A stretch of 64,000 nt of DNA, taken from positions 347,546,203 through 347,610,202 of the forward strand of contig NC_081824.1 in assembly GCF_030867095.1 (NCBI RefSeq), read 5' to 3'. The translations under genes and the position numbers were made by a program. This DNA comes from Alligator mississippiensis. Its lineage: Eukaryota > Chordata > Crocodylia > Alligatoridae. The notes beneath the pieces were generated by a model that made no database searches, was not told the DNA's origin, and saw only the letters and a program-made list of their open reading frames with translations. Every line of letters begins with the position of its first letter. Position 1 is the first letter of the stretch. Below, piece after piece: positions 45,479 to 56,950 of the stretch.

Positions 45479-45708
45479 TCATAGATTCATAGATGTTAGG
45501 GTCGGAAGGGACCTCAATAGATCATCGAGTCCGACCCCCTGCATAAGCAGGAAAGAGTGCTGGGTCTAGATGACCCCAGCTAGATACTCGTCTAACCTCC
45601 TCTTGAAGACCCCCCAGGGTAGGGGAGAGCACCACCTCCCTTGGGAGCCCGTTCCAGACCTTGGCCACTCGAACTGTGAAGAAGTTCTTCCTTATGTCCA
45701 GTCTAACT
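45479..45708 (-). mobile_element. Young CR1 3' end, 5'-truncated
   Basis: TCATAGATTCATAGATG, GGGTCGGAAGGGACCTC, AGCACCACCTCCCTTGGGAG and GTGAAGAAGTTCTTCC are all well preserved. Only the last ~230 bases of the element are present. The good match to consensus-like spacing suggests a recent copy of the crocodilian type. Confidence 0.9.
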
Positions 45709-45942
45709 CTAATTTTCTATCAATTAATTAACTGATTAATATGATGTTATGGGGCAGACACTTCACAGAAAGGCCATTCTGTAAATACCTGGGGAGAGCA
45801 TGTGTTTAGTCAGTGACTGTAGATGTAACGAAAGCAGGAGGGGCAATGGTCCCAAGCTACCATTTCCTTGCTGATTTACCAAAGCATGCTTCTTTTGGCA
45901 GGATACCCTCATAGGGCTTGCCCTCACCCACAGTATGTTCCT

Positions 45943-46552
45943 TAGGGCTGTGTGAAATGGCACTGTTCCATTTTGCCTTGAGTTCCAATGTTTCGATGGA
46001 ACAGTATTTCGTTTTGAATTTCATTTCTAGTCGAAGCAGCTGCTCCATTCCATTGAAACAGAAAAGCTATTTTGAAGCTGTTTCGACTTTTGCTGGGGAT
46101 GGGAAGTCATCCCAGCTGGGCTGACTTCCCATCCCCAGCGCTAGATCGTGCCGGGGGGCGGAAGGCAGCCCAGCTAGGCTGCTTTCCCATCCCCTGTGCT
46201 ACATCGCCCCGGGGCGGGAGGCAGCCCAACTGGGTTGCTTCTCTGTCCCCTGCGCTACATCATGCCGGGGGGTGGAAGGCAGCCCAGCTGGACTGCTTCT
46301 CAGTCCCCCGCACTACATCGCTGCTCCCTGCCAGATCTTGCACTGGGGATGGGAAGTCAGCCCACCTGCACTGACTTCCCATTCCCAGCCTATGGTCAAA
46401 ACATTTCAATTTTTGAAACGTTTTGGCCTGCCTCGTTTTGTTTTGAGGCTATTTTGATGGTCTTTGTTTCATTCTGATTTTGCTGTTTCAACCTTGAAAT
46501 TGGTTGAAAGAGTGTCAGAACGAAACGGCCAGTAAAATTTTGCACAGCCCTA
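45943..46552. mobile_element. hAT-type MITE (610 bp) carrying a 5-unit minisatellite
   Basis: It begins TAGGGCTGTGTGAAA and ends TTTGCACAGCCCTA. Flanks ATGTTCCT (45935-45942) and ATGTTCCC (46553-46560) match at 7 of 8 bases. The outer ~140 and ~165 bases are T/A-rich with TTTCGA/TTTGAAA motifs. The centre (46090-46388) is GC-rich, with about five tandem units of 57-62 bases, each with an AAGGCAGCCCAGCT-like core. No coding capacity. Confidence 0.92.
46090..46388. repeat. Minisatellite, about 5 units of 57-62 bp
   Basis: Each unit follows the plan GGAAGGCAGCCCAGCT - GGCTGCTTCCCATCCCC - GCTACATCG - CCGGGG. The outer units (46090-46150, 46340-46388) are more alike to each other (GGGGATGGGAAGTCA) than to the inner ones. 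Confidence 0.85.
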
Positions 46553-46731
46553 ATGTTCCCTTCTCCCCCAGCTGGGCTTAACCCTACCTACAAGGGCTCC
46601 TATATACAGGTTGGGCTGCCTCAGGATTTTTCCCTGCCACTATAAAAATCTATCTGCATTTAATGCAAGGAACTGACCTATCCAGTCCATTCTGACAGAG
46701 GTTATGTCAATAAAACCTGAGTCCAGAGTAC

Positions 46732-46911
46732 CTTGCAGTCAGCACCAATTGGTTTCTTGCATTCCTCGCAAGTGTTGGAGTAGAGGCTTTCATAACATTT
46801 CACACAGTATGGGTTCTCCTCTTTCAGTATGTACTTCTTGCCAAAAAGGGACTCCTTGCAATAGTGGCAGTCAAAGCGTTCAGTCATTTTGATGTCTGGA
46901 ATCCTGGTGGC
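46732..46911 (-). CDS. FHL2: FHL2 first coding exon: start codon, half LIM and start of LIM1
   Basis: The exon begins after TGATAG (acceptor above 46911), has 24 bases of 5' UTR, then ATG at 46887-46885 in good context (A at -3). Coding part 46887-46732 encodes residues 1-52 (MTERFDCHYC...IGADCK). The N-terminal half LIM has C7, C10, C28 and C31; LIM1 opens with C40 and C43. The donor is GTACTC below 46732. The acceptor directly upstream shows that at least one more 5', non-coding exon exists above it. Promoter not identified in the window. The full protein is 279 residues. Confidence 0.97.
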
Positions 46912-47798
46912 CTATCATAGAAAAAGAAAACCAGCAGATTCAGATTAAGGTCTTATTAGTACATTAACACTGGAATCCAGAACTACAGTAAAGGAACAGC
47001 TTCAGGCCTACTACATAATGCACTGCCTCTATTCAGTAATTTAATGCCAAGCAATTTCAACACCATTTCTTTTAATTTATTAAATCAACATATGAGGGAA
47101 AATGGGAATACATAGACTGCTGTGCTGAACCAGACCTGTGGCTACCTACTTCAACACTTTGTCTCTGACAGTGCTTAGTACCAGGGGCTTCAGAAGAAAA
47201 TGCAAGGATTCTCATAACAAATAATATAATAATCTGGGGGAGTTTGCATCAAGGATGGCATTTACAACATTACTTTCATAAACTTGCTTCAGTTTTTGCA
47301 GAATAGCCTTGCACAGTGAACAACTTGGCTTTATTCCCACTCCTTTTTTCCAGTGGCAGAGTTGAGTGTTTCTTGCTGTGAAGAATTTTCAAATTATTTT
47401 GTGGATCTTATCACTGAGCTTTCTGCATGCACAGAAATAGTTGAGTCAGGAATAGCAGTGCAGAGGAACACATGATCTTTTTAATGCAAGTTGTGGTCAA
47501 TAGTTTTTGCGAATGCTTGCCAGGCTGCAGCCTAGGTTATGTTCCTCCTGGATGCTGGAATCTAGCAAGGAGATGCTAATTTGTTATGAGAGATGACTAT
47601 CAATGCTTTCCTGTGGGACAGAAAGATTCAGGCTCCTCTTAAAATCAGACTTCAAAGCTCTTTGAGAATAAACTGAATTTTTACTCTGACAATTACACTT
47701 ATAATTCACTTTCTAGTTCTTCTTTATGAAGGTGACTCTAGAGAATGTAATAGAAAATCAGCCTGAGTAGGATACAGAGTCCTCAGGTCTCTTAGACT
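46912..47798. other. FHL2 5' intron or upstream region
   Basis: No exon recognised. 47105-47250 weakly resembles an old L3/CR1 fragment on the minus strand (CTGTGCTGAACCAGACC). Confidence 0.4.
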
Positions 47799-47976
47799 AG
47801 GGACAGACATTACACATAAACCAGATCAGAAACTGGTTTAAACCTGTAACAGGACAGATGTTCAGTGCACATAAACCAGTTTGAAAATGGCTGAAACTGG
47901 TTTGAGATAAACCTAGTTGAATGTAGTATCAGACTTAACTGATTTGGGTCAAACCAGTTTATGCAATGTCTGTCCC
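47799..47976. mobile_element. Foldback MITE, about 178 bp
   Basis: Ends AGGGACAGACATTAC and GCAATGTCTGTCCC are inverted copies. The interior has several ATAAACCAG / CTGGTTTA motifs in both orientations. The 4-mer AGAC flanks both sides. The sequence to the right may belong to a longer relative. No coding capacity. Confidence 0.65.
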
Positions 47977-48810
47977 AGACCCCTTCCTGGTTTAAGTTAA
48001 ATCAGAGTCCTCCAGCATCCCAGATGCTTTGCAACTTTGGGAGGGCCCTGCCCCTCTGCTCCCTGGCTGCAGCTCTGGCAGAGACTGTATATACAGTGGC
48101 ATCTGCCTGGATTCCTCCTGCTCCCCCAACCCCCCCCCCCCACTCCCTGCTAAAGCAGGGATTTCTCCCTCCACTATGCCTTATATAGACACCTCTCAGC
48201 ATTAGCTAGCATACCACATGCTGGCTACAGTCCGTGCTGTGGGAGACAGGACAAAGGCAGACAGGACAGTGTTGGCTAAGGGCTTTTTGGAGCTAATTAT
48301 CAGGTAGCTGGTAATGTTCCTCCCTTCCTTCCTTGGAAAAAGTTGTTTAAGAAGAGCTTGAAGGCTGTTGATTTGTTTGATGGGCTGATAAATATTAACA
48401 TTCCCTGTGTAACTCAGTGCTTTGTTATCAACAGTGAGGGGTATGGACCCCTCCCTAACCAAAGCATCCTGCCAGGGCCTGGCCATGCCCCGCCCCGCCC
48501 CCTCCCAGCTCAGCACTGTGGAAGGAAGGGCTGCTCTAGCACCCCCTGGCTTCTAGCCTGAGCCACTGCAGGCATGTGCCTGCATTTCTTCAGTCCAGAG
48601 GGGATGTCCATACAGTTACTAACTAGCTTAGCCTAGCCAGGTTAGACTAACCTGCAAAGATTGAATCAATTCAGGCCCAGGCTTTTTAAATGGGCCCTAG
48701 CCTTAATCACCAGTCATTTTGGTTTAGACCTAGTTATGGTAGAGACTTTGCTGAATGTTGTTGTTTTATATCCTTAGTGTAAAGAGAAGCATAAAGATCA
48801 TAGGTGGCAT
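47977..48810. other. GC-rich then mixed stretch, no gene
   Basis: It contains a C-rich run near 48128-48141 and GC-box-like CCCCGCCCCGCCCCC at 48488-48502. CpG is sparse and no exon is seen, so I do not call a promoter. Confidence 0.4.
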
Positions 48811-48912
48811 AGGGATCATTTGACCCCTGCTGACTTCCTGCCCTTTGGGCAAGGGGCTGAACCCAATGATCTTGCGAGGTCCTTTACAGCCCTAGTGTCT
48901 ATGAAATCTATA
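48811..48912 (+). mobile_element. CR1 3' end fragment, plus strand
   Basis: ATCATTTGACCCCTGCTGAC, CTTGCGAGGTCC and GTGTCTATGAAATCTATAA match the plus-strand CR1 3' end at 12410-12508. Confidence 0.85.
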
Positions 48913-48914
48913 AC

Positions 48915-49203
48915 ATAAGAACATAAGTATACTGTGTAGCCCAGGATCCTGCCTTGACAGTGGCAGAAGTGGATGTTAGAGAAAGAGCACTGAACTGGAC
49001 AGATCTGGAGTGATCTGTCCCCTATTCATTACCCACCCTGGGATTCACTGTTATTGGTTTAGAGATGCCATAGGAAACATCACTAACTGTCCTGTTCAAC
49101 AGCTATTAATACTTCTATCATCCATATATCTGTCTAGTCCCTTTTTGAACTTGGTTATGCTATCTGCTTCTCCTGTGGCCATGTATTCCACAAGTTAACT
49201 ACC
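48915..49203 (-). mobile_element. Old CR1/L3-like fragment
   Basis: CATAAGAACATAAG at its 3' end, then GCCCAGGATCCTG and CTAGTCCCTTTTTGAAC, typical of L3-type 3' sequence on the minus strand. Confidence 0.65.
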
Positions 49204-49745
49204 ACATTTACTTGAATACAAAATGAGGTTTTTTTTTCCCCAATCAGCATAGAGGGAAAAGCTACAACATGAATGTTGTACATTCATGTACAAGGAAATC
49301 TCACTAAATTCAGTTTCTGTCATTAAATTGCTGCCAAGAGCAATGTGTGCTCAGTAACAAAAGCCAAGTATGGAACTGAAATGCAGCCAACACTAAACGT
49401 GACTATTAAACACACGGCCCATATTGGACAAACTTACTGATGGGAACCTTCCTTTTTTTGGCCTTTAAAAAAATGGGCAGGTATTCCCTTCACAGGGAAC
49501 TGGCACCAAGCCTGAAGGTATACTAGAATACCAGGCCAGCACTGGGAGAGCCAGAGCCAGCCCTGACACCTTTCCCTTGGTGCCAAAAATGCTTCATTTT
49601 AACCAGAAGGCCAAGATGCTGATCACAAGGGCAAGTTAGTGCAGCTCATCTGAACAAGACATATGATAGGGCATATTGTGCTCAGTCCCTCCCAGCACCA
49701 ACTCTTTTTCACTCAATGGTGAGCCACTACATTGAATACATTTTA

Positions 49746-50194
49746 GGTGCATCTACGTGAGACATTTACTGCACAGTTGACTGATTAAGTATGCAGTAAA
49801 TATCTTGGCATCTACACATGCACTTCTATTAGGGTGCATGAAACTAATAAACACCACAGCAGGGCAGTACTTGTAAATACAAGTAAAACCCTGCTATGGA
49901 GTTTTTTTCATGTGCAGCAGCACATGTGTAGACGCTGCCCCAGTTGGCTGGAGCACAGGGTGTCTCAGTGCAGGGCTAGCTGGCTGGCAGCCCTTGTGCT
50001 GAAGCACCCTTCTGCCTCAGCCAGCCATGCTGCAGCCCAGTTGGAGCCTCCCTGGGCTGGCAGACTGACCCCTGGGACTCTGCCAGCCTGTGTTGCTCCA
50101 ACTGGGTTGCATGTGCTGTGCATGAATAAATTCTGGAGCAATATGTGTCAGAGTTTATTGTGCGCATTAATTGCATGTGAACATGTGTAAGTGG
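49746..50194. mobile_element. DNA element with CATCTACRTG / TTTACTGCACAG ends (probable)
   Basis: The left end reads GGTGCATCTACGTGAG then CATTTACTGCACAG; the right end has TGCATGTGAACATGTGTAAG, partly inverted. The interior (49920-50110) is GC-rich. Shared motifs tie it to 7258-7645 and 38078-38290. Borders are approximate. Confidence 0.5.
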
Positions 50195-52130
50195 TTATGC
50201 CAAAATAAGCTGTGCTGCCACACTCTGGAGGTCCTGTCTCTGGTGGGACACCACCTATGGCCATGCAGATTTAGTCTTGGAGAGCTCTGCTCATGGGGTA
50301 TACCCCTTGACTTGCTTGCCATGCCTTGATCTTTACAATTAGAGGGAGGGTCCTGGAGTGTCCAAAACAATCCTCATAAGATGCTGGTATGGCGAGTGTA
50401 CTTGGGGTCCTCCTCCCCTTTCACCTCTTCCATATGCTAACTGGGCATCAAATTGTGGTTCTAGCCAGGAGTCCCTGATGCAAAGGATCTGGGCCATGAG
50501 CTGACTCCTGGAGCAGCTTAGATGACCATGCTTGTCAGTTATGCACCAAGTGCGTCCTTTGGTATCGCAACTACAGGTTCACAAAAATTATCATTAATTC
50601 ATAGAGACAACACCCCATGCACATCTGTCATGGGAATTCATTAACTTTCCCAACATATAAATAAATCAATTCTTCAATTCTTGATGAATTCATATACTTC
50701 TTAATCAACACTGTCCTTAATTAATGGGCTCTTCTGCCTGTAGCAGTAACTGATTGGGGCTGCCAATTGATTAGTAGGTCCACCCTCTCCCTGTTCTGGG
50801 TACTTGTGCAATTTCCAACTTAACTTCAAGCAACAGAAAAGAAATGGTGTCTTCTAAGTGTCCAGGTCTCCAAGTCACTCATGCCTTCTGACTCGCATAT
50901 ACCTTCTTTTCCTGTGGGTCTGTATATAGGGGTCCATGCAGAGCCTCTCCCATAGCTTGCTCCTGCTGCCCCTCTCTTGGGAGTTGGAGCTCAACACGCG
51001 GCTGGAGTCGGTCCCATCTCTTGCTTGCCTCATGGTAGCTGAAGTCTCGCTGCTGCAGAGCTCCTGAAGCTACTTCTGTGTTGCCCCGTTCTTTCCTGCT
51101 TGCCTGCTCAGGGCACAGGCTTATGATGTCAGCCATGATGTGTGCACCAATCCACAGCAAGCACGAATTTATGAAATGGGGCTGCTGCTGTGCATGCTGC
51201 TCCGTTGCTGGTGTCACTGCTCCTGCAGGTAGGGAACATCCATCTCCTGCCCTTCCTGGGCTTATGGTTGCTCTTTGCTAACAGTCAAGCATGTCTCCCA
51301 GGGTCCTCCTGTGCCAGTATCATGATGTCTGGCATTGCCCAGCATCACACATCCCTCCATTTACATCACCTTGGGGTGTATTCAAGACTGTGTCGCCACC
51401 TTTACCTCATTCTCACTCTTCACCCACAGGTTGTTGCTCCATGTTCTGGGCGGTGTCCGGACCCTTGCACTTGGACAAGAAGTAGCAACTTTGTTAGCGA
51501 TTCCTGATCTGTACCCAATTGTAAATTTGAAAGACTGTAACTGGCACACACCTGTTTAGGCTACACTTCTCTTCCCTTCCCTTCATTTCCTCCTGGCAGA
51601 TCCCACAGTATTGAGCAACTACTCACTAGCCCTGAGCCATGGGGTTGCTTCAGCCTCCTCTCCAGTCTCCTCTCCTAAAAGGATGTAAAAAGGATTGGCA
51701 AAGTAGTTTGAGCTGCAGAGTCTTTGATCTGTAGCTTTAATCAGCCAGCTCTATCTCTTCTTATCCTAGCTAGCTGAGCAATTTATCTGTGATTGTAGAG
51801 ATCATATCAGCTTGTTGAACAAGAAGCATTCACTCTTTATGACTCAAGTTCACAACCAAGCGTTCTTGTTGGATGTCCAGCACCTTCTGGACCTGCAGTA
51901 ACACCAGCTGATGAGAATGCTTTGTATTTTACTCTGGGCCAGAGGGCTGAGCATATGAGCTTCTCAGTGGGCATCATCCTCTTTCCTTCTTTGACCTTTA
52001 ATTAGTGCAGGGTGACCACACCTTAAAACCCTGCAGAAATGAGTTAGTGCAAAGCACAGTCGCTGTCTATGAAGTAGTGTTTATCCATAAGGAGCACGTT
52101 AACTCCGTGCTTCATAATCTGCAGTGTTTG
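50195..52130. other. Non-genic stretch with unassigned GC-richer block
   Basis: 50880-51560 is GC-richer and open in several frames (112 codons on the minus strand at 51217-50879). I could not match it to any gene or transposase. The remainder is featureless. Confidence 0.4.
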
Positions 52131-52520
52131 TCAATTGTTCTGGAGTGACAATTAAACTGGATTTGACCTATAAAGCCCTAAACGGTTCAGGTCCTAGTAA
52201 CAACAGTGGCCTTCTCTCTCTCATGTGTACACCCAAGCAACAGCAGTCAGCTGAGGTTCTCAAACTTGGAGGCTTCTGCTTTAAACAAAAGGAGGCTGAT
52301 CATAGGGTATTCTTGGCAGTGGCCCCATGAGGCTGGAGTTCATTTCCCTCCACAATTCATATAGTCTGCAAGGGGGTTTGCTGTGAGATTCCAAGTTTTA
52401 CTTCTGGTGGGGAAAGTCTTAAGGAGGATTGAAGGGGAAAAGTTTGTTTTGGTGGATCCAAAGGGTTTTTTATGCTGTTTCTGATCTACTGAACTGTCTG
52501 TTGTAAATTGCTATGTGGAT
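52131..52520. mobile_element. Old LINE-like fragment (class uncertain)
   Basis: TTTGACCTATAAAGCCCTAAACGG and GGAGTTCATTTCC are phrases seen in old L2-type LINE 3' regions of sauropsids. A second piece of similar flavour is at 53690-53880 (GTCCAGAATGTAGCTGCAATTTC). Recalled pattern only. Confidence 0.35.
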
Positions 52521-55454
52521 ATCTTTATGAATGCAAACAGATTAACAATGGGTTAGTTCCTAAAGACTTTTACAGACCCATGGCAGAAGAAATGGAAGAC
52601 TACACCTGGAAGAAGGTTTTTGTTTAGAATAGGCAGGCCTATAGCCATTAACCAGTAAGGAGCACCAGATCAGCTGTTTAGCTTTTGCAGAAGAGAGAGG
52701 ACCTCTTATATCAAAAGACAACTGGAGTGGATACATCTGTGAAGGATGCAGCCTTCTTGGAGGAAATAGGACCTCTCTGATAAATGGTCACAAGGCCTCA
52801 CTTACTACCTTAAGTACAGTGGGGAGTTAAGATAGCAGAGAAAAGGAGGGCTGAACATTTTTGTCTTTCCTTGTGCTGATTCTCTTCACATTTACACCCA
52901 TGTAAACAGGGAATCATTGCACTGAAATTAATGGAATTACACCAACACAAAACTTATGAATGCAGAGAATCAGACTGGAGCTGTGCAAAACCTATATCCA
53001 AATACATGAATTTGAGACAGAAGTTCAGAGTTTTACCCTTTTACCTAGTAGTTCCTCATAGCCTTCAGAATTCTAGTACAGATGAGGGCTATAAAACAGT
53101 GAACAGTTTCCCTAGGACTACCAGGTACCAAAGACACAAAGTGCAGCTCCAGAATCTTGCAAAGCTGAGGTTTGGGTTCAAGCAAGATCCACATCTGCAA
53201 AGCTTGGGAGAGATGGTTTATATAAATCCCATTTTTACTCAGTGGCATTACAAAATTATTTGCAGCTTTTCCTATTAAAGGAAGAATTAAAAGTATGGGC
53301 CTGTCCAGTGATAAGGTAGTAATGCAAAGGAAACTGTTTGTTTGCAATGAAAAATACTCCTCTCAAGCTTAGCCTGTGGACTGAGTTTATGCTAGTGAAG
53401 AGGCCCTACGCTGTGGGTGGGCTGAGACCACTTCACAGTAAGTTAATGAAATTGCTTCACTGTTTATCTAGTTCTGACTCTTTCCATCTCATCACTGAAT
53501 GTATGTTCACTGACCCATTATTGTTCACTTACTATCTCAATGGTAATTGTAACAACAGTGTTTACAATCAATAAAAATTAGTCTCCTCCTTATCCTAGTA
53601 GTAAACCAGAAATTGTTCATCCCATTATAAGAACCTCACATTTACAATAGGTCAAATATCACATCATGCTTCAAAAGAGAATAGAAATTCTCAGACCACC
53701 TTTTTCCTTTTGCACCTGGTAAAAAGATAGTGCAGCATGTCCAGAATGTAGCTGCAATTTCTGCCCTGCTCTTGCTAGCAGGGAAGTGATTACACAAAAT
53801 CATCGAAGGATGGTCTACCAAATTAGCTTCAAAATTTGCTTCCTTTCCATTTCGCCTCTAACAAGTTAACCTGAATATAAGTAGTTACTAAAAATTACAC
53901 CACCACATTGAAACTCCCTCAAAAAAAAAAAAAAAGAATACTGATGGAAGGCAGCAGGGGAAATGTCCTTACCATAAAAGGCAGGAGTCCAATTACATTT
54001 GAAGAACAAAAGCTGCTAACTCTTGCTGAAGTTGTGCACACAGGTATGAAACAAAATCTTAGCCTCCCTAGAGTCAATGGGAGTTTTGCCATTTTCTTCA
54101 AAGGGGCCAGGATTTCACCCTCATTCTGTAAATTATGCTATTAGCCAGCTGCACAGAAATTAAGTGGTCCTCAGACACGCCTATGAGGAAGCACACACCT
54201 ACAACGGACATGCCTTTGGATGGGACGTGTGTGTACGTAGAATTTTTTCACTCTGTTTATTTTTCTTTAACTCAAGAAAGGAAGATTTATGTCTGGCAGC
54301 TCCAGTGACATAAGCCATGCAGGTCTACAGCATTTGGAAACAATTTATGTTAATGTTCGGAAGGCTAAAGTGTTAAGATTTATGATGGCCTTTGTAGTTT
54401 TGAACTAACGGTTTGAGCTGTGACTCTTACTGGCAAGAGATGTTTATTTTCCTGTAACTTAGCAGTTATTGCTACAATCATTATCTATCATCTTGTTGCA
54501 GCAACTGCAAGCAACTCTTCCAAGTTCTAATAATTTTTCCAATCAAGGCCATAATGCCATGCAGGTAACCATCTAATGTAATTTATTTTTATTTTACTTG
54601 AAGGAGAGATTAAATATCCTTTTATCCAGAAGCATTAGCATGGAAAAAAGTGCCCAGGATAAATGGGAATCCACCTGAAGTGCAGTGAGAGGAACTAATA
54701 TGATGTATATTTACAGTACAAAACCCGGGGGGGGAGTTTCTATGGAGATGACAAAAATTATGGGTAACAGGAGATAAAAACCTACATGGCTTGGAGTTTT
54801 GACTGTGGATGGCATGGCAAGGGCTGCTTTGCCATGCCTAATTCTCAGGAAGACTCCTTTGACCAGGAGTCAAATATATATCAGACCAGGCATATTTGTA
54901 CTAGCAGAAGACTGTATTTCTGTATTTTCTGGGTTTTCATGGGACTAGTGGTAGTATTGCTTCATTCAGCCTGGTTCTAGGGCTTTCTGTATCAGCTGGA
55001 TGGCCCTACCAGGTGGGTTAGTCTGGCCTTCAAATCTGCAATCATGAACAGCTCAAATGTGGTTACATTAAGCACATCATGCCATATATCTTACAAAAAA
55101 AAAAAAAATTCCATTCTGTACACACACTGCCAAGGTCCTATGCTAAAATCCATGTCTTGGAGATGTATGTGCATGTTTGCAATTAATTCATTGTGTGGAA
55201 TTTACAGCAGTTACCTGTTCCTGCTTCCACTGTCTTGTAGTGTAATTTTAATAGGATTCCTTTTCTCATGTGACAATCAGTACTCTATAGTTTTCCACTG
55301 TGAATCTAACAAGAGCATCAGAAGAGTTAAACTACTTTGGGCTAAACTGTGCCCTTCCATATGTAGGGAGAGGGTGGAAGTGTCCTTTCCTGCTTGATTT
55401 CCCTGCACCAGCAACACTGGTGCTATCACAGTAAGCATGTAAGAGCCAGTCTCA
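52521..55454. other. Non-genic stretch upstream of FHL2
   Basis: It holds an ancient repeat fragment at 52920-52978 (see 41160), possible L2-like sequence at 53690-53880, and A runs at 53922-53935 and 55094-55108. No exon is recognised. Confidence 0.45.
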
Positions 55455-55580
55455 CTCCAGGTCATGAGCAGCTATGCCCGGGGCCACTTAGGGATCAAGG
55501 TGCCAACTAAGGTCAGAAACCATGAGCAGACAAGCCAGGTCAGAAAGCCAGGAAGCTGGGGGACAAGGAAGAGAACAGAA

Positions 55581-56500
55581 TCAGAGAGTAACCCAGATTG
55601 AGAAGGTCATGTAGACTATATATTCTACCTGTCCTGGATTGTTACTGGGGATGGTGGAGGCTGGGTACAGCGTGGGAAATAATTCTTTATGAACGAGCTT
55701 GAATAATGACACGTGAATTACTGGGTAGAACTTCAGTGTCTTGGGGAGTTGTAATTCAAAGGCTACCAGGGTTACTTGTTGGGTTATGTAGAAGAAGGGG
55801 TTGAGGAAATGGTAATTCAGTTTCCGTGAAGTCCAGTCTGTATGGAGGTGTTCAGTCAACAGCCACATTTGCTGTTCCACAGAGTAGGCAGGCCCTGGCT
55901 GGAAGTGCTGGTTTGCTTTCTGCTCTTAGGCCTTTTTGCCCTTTTCAGGTATTGCTTTGATAGCCCCTGGACTTTCTGAAATATGGCATACGAATTCTCT
56001 TGCCATGGGTTTGTCATAGTTTGTGGGTAAATTGGGATGCAACTGGGGATGGAACTCATAATTAGCAAAGAAAGGGCTTTGCCTGGTTGAGCCACGTTCA
56101 AAGTTGTTTTAAGAGAATTCTGAAAGTGTTAAGAGTGAGACCAAGTGTCTTGTTGAAAAATAGAGTAACAGCAAAGGTATTGTTCCAAGACCAGATTGGT
56201 CCTCAGCCTATTTGTCTGGGGATGGTAGGCTGATGCAAGATGGTAGGTGCAGGACTTCACACTGGAACTGAGAGATGAACTGGGCCACATGATCTGATAT
56301 GATGCAATGTGGGAAGCTGTGGAGGTATACCACATAGTCCAACCACAGCCAGGCTGTACGTTCCACTGAAGGAAGGCCCCCACTTTCTCCTCAGCATGGG
56401 GAAAAAGTGGGCCATTTTTGTGAGTTGATCCATTGTGGTCAGGACTGTACAGAAACTTTTAAGAGACTGGCAGTTCTATGATGAAGTCCAAGGGGATTGC
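55581..56500 (-). pseudogene. Ty3/gypsy integrase remnant
   Basis: Going down the minus strand: IPLDFIIELP (first catalytic D region, about 56490-56450), SYQIMWPSSSLSSS and AYHPQTN (56290-56200, the second D and E segment, decayed; the expected D in SDRG is lost), LEQYLCCY, then the C-terminal region with RKLNYHF, VAFELQLPKTLK and VIHVSLFK (55830-55700). The last segments match the stretch just before the chromodomain of vertebrate Ty3/gypsy integrases. Several frame changes exist between 56130 and 55850. Confidence 0.82.
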
Positions 56501-56539
56501 AGATCATAAACAAGGCTCACCTTCACCTGATTCCTGGAA

Positions 56540-56915
56540 CAGGTTCTGTATTGGGATAGGAATTAAAGGCAGCTCTTTGGAAAAGGAACCCCCTGAAGTG
56601 TTGCCAGTTCTCATCATACATTTCAGATAGTAGGAGGGGTGCACAGGGCCCTGTGAAATGAGCCTGGAGCACAGCAAATTTATTGTGAAGGTGGTGTGGC
56701 TCTTCATACTAGTGCTGGCTGTTCTCCTGGTAGTATGCCACCTGGGACTGGAGGGATTGGTTCTCAGCCAGCAACTGCTGCACCTAGGCTTCAAATACTT
56801 GATGGGTCAAGGCAAGCTGATTCAGCCAGTCTTGCTTGGCTTGCAGATCTCCCCAAGTTGTAGCATCCAAGTTGGTCAGGTGCAAGGGCACCAGTAGGGG
56901 ATTGGGTTCCATACC
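56540..56915 (-). pseudogene. Ty3/gypsy gag N-terminal remnant
   Basis: The minus strand reads DLQAKQDWLNQLALTHQ, QQLLAENQSLQSQVA (a heptad-like helix) and ENWQHFRGFL, which fit the start of gag in Sushi-type elements (coiled coil followed by the KFRGF-type motif). At least two stops interrupt it. It ends at about 56540 and is followed within a few tens of bases by integrase sequence. Confidence 0.65.
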
Positions 56916-56950
56916 GTACCCCCTTCACAAAATGGGTGGTCTGGGCAAAC

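Noticed and set aside
20791..46887. FHL1, FHL3 or FHL5 as identity of the LIM gene
   Set aside because: The start MTERFDC..C, the segments PGTRKMEYKG and ITTGGVTYREQPWHKECF, and the C-terminus CGKDI fit FHL2 best.
48488..48502. GC-box-like run considered as the FHL2 promoter
   Set aside because: CpG is sparse, no first exon or donor site is visible nearby, and it lies among repeats.
50879..51217. 112-codon minus-strand frame considered as a transposon Myb-like protein
   Set aside because: No convincing helix-turn-helix tryptophan pattern and no terminal repeats around it; left unassigned.
53338..53574. 78-codon frame considered as an upstream exon
   Set aside because: No consistent acceptor/donor pair in a supported frame and no recognisable domain.
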